From Maribacter thermophilus (GTDB lineage: Bacteria; Bacteroidota; Bacteroidia; Flavobacteriales; Flavobacteriaceae): a DNA stretch of 64,000 bases. Position numbers and translations under genes: made by a program. A model generated the notes under the pieces. It saw only the letters and a list, made by a program, of their open reading frames with translations, did not search any database and was not told the origin of the DNA. The stretch's first letter is position 1, and each line of letters begins with the position of its first letter. The stretch spans positions 3,778,002 to 3,842,001 of the forward strand of contig NZ_LDAS01000001.1 of the NCBI RefSeq assembly GCF_001020565.1, in the 5' to 3' direction. Below, in pieces: positions 62,829 through 64,000 of this stretch.

Positions 62829-63050
62829 CACCCGCTTAGGCAAACAGCCAAGCAAAAAAAACGGGGAACGGCGCAGTTCGGGAGACGTTTTTACAGGAAT
62901 GGAAGTTCATTGAAATATTGTGGAGAAAAGTCGTTTTGGGAGGTTTAGGTCTTCTAGGGCGACGGTAGAAAAAGATAACAAAGAATTAGATCGAGAGAAT
63001 CGGGGCCGTGGACGGATTCGGTAGTCGTTGGGACGAATATATACAGAACA
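62829..63050 (+). other. rRNA operon leader
   Basis: Between P2 and the mature 16S 5' end is a transcribed leader with no gene. TTCATTGAAATATTG (62908-62922) resembles the boxA-like antitermination region that precedes rRNA genes in this phylum. Reading frames on the opposite strand here are not genes. Confidence 0.6.

Positions 63051-64000
<950 letters not shown>

Overview
The window is chromosomal DNA of a marine-type member of the Flavobacteriaceae (Bacteroidota). Evidence: two SusC/SusD outer-membrane uptake pairs, Bacteroidota-type promoters (TTG, about 19 bases, TAnnTTTG), almost no Shine-Dalgarno sequences, many secreted proteins with SusC-like or lipobox signals, and a partial 16S rRNA gene of flavobacterial type at the right end. 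The genus cannot be fixed from memory; a Zobellia/Maribacter-like clade is a guess.

Layout. 1-5457 is the right end of an integrated mobile element inserted at the 3' end of an initiator tRNA gene. From the tRNA inward it carries a tyrosine recombinase, an abutting gene of unknown function, a ribbon-helix-helix protein, a RepA-like ATPase, a small protein, a striking 18-bp inverted repeat and a Toprim/primase-like protein; its other end lies outside the window. 5.5-30.7 kb is mostly housekeeping: an AGCS amino-acid symporter and Era, a NeuD-like acyltransferase, Der, an envelope operon (M23 peptidase, MerR regulator, LemA, two TPM proteins), AlaRS, GSCFA and DUF4230 proteins, a long aromatic amino acid hydroxylase divergent from an Lrp/AsnC regulator, a PLP deaminase-like enzyme, a LysM glucosaminidase, HemL, a GNAT enzyme, a DUF5117-type metalloprotease and an SLC13 permease. 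31.1-35.7 kb and 55.9-60.3 kb are SusC/SusD pairs. Between them lie LysRS, a Pmp3-like peptide, LipB and the accessory region described next; RNase HII and a large lipoprotein follow it. A Porin_10-type protein and the tandem-promoter rRNA operon close the window.

The most interesting part is 39.4-52.5 kb. An ECF sigma factor and a membrane protein that looks like its anti-sigma factor (cytoplasmic N-terminus, one membrane segment, periplasmic TPRs) are surrounded by genes for a TPR-CHAT (caspase-like) protein, a subtilisin-type lipoprotein, an OmpA-family protein, two collagen-repeat lipoproteins, three beta-propeller lipoproteins and a 31-residue membrane peptide. Seven near-identical sites, TGTTAACC, 15-16 bases, CATnAAA, lie in the correct orientation before the transcription units of this cluster, including the sigma gene itself. 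In five of them the distance from the second box to the start codon is 20-25 bases. I read this as a self-contained, autoregulated envelope or surface regulon in which two proteases of different families are co-regulated with surface lipoproteins. The motif is seen directly; that this sigma factor uses it, and what the regulon does, are inferences.

Several real genes are shorter than usual gene-calling cut-offs: a cysteine-rich DUF5522-like protein (20882-21040), a 59-residue membrane-anchored peptide (26185-26364), a Pmp3/UPF0057 peptide (37698-37853) and the 31-residue peptide of the sigma regulon (44343-44438).
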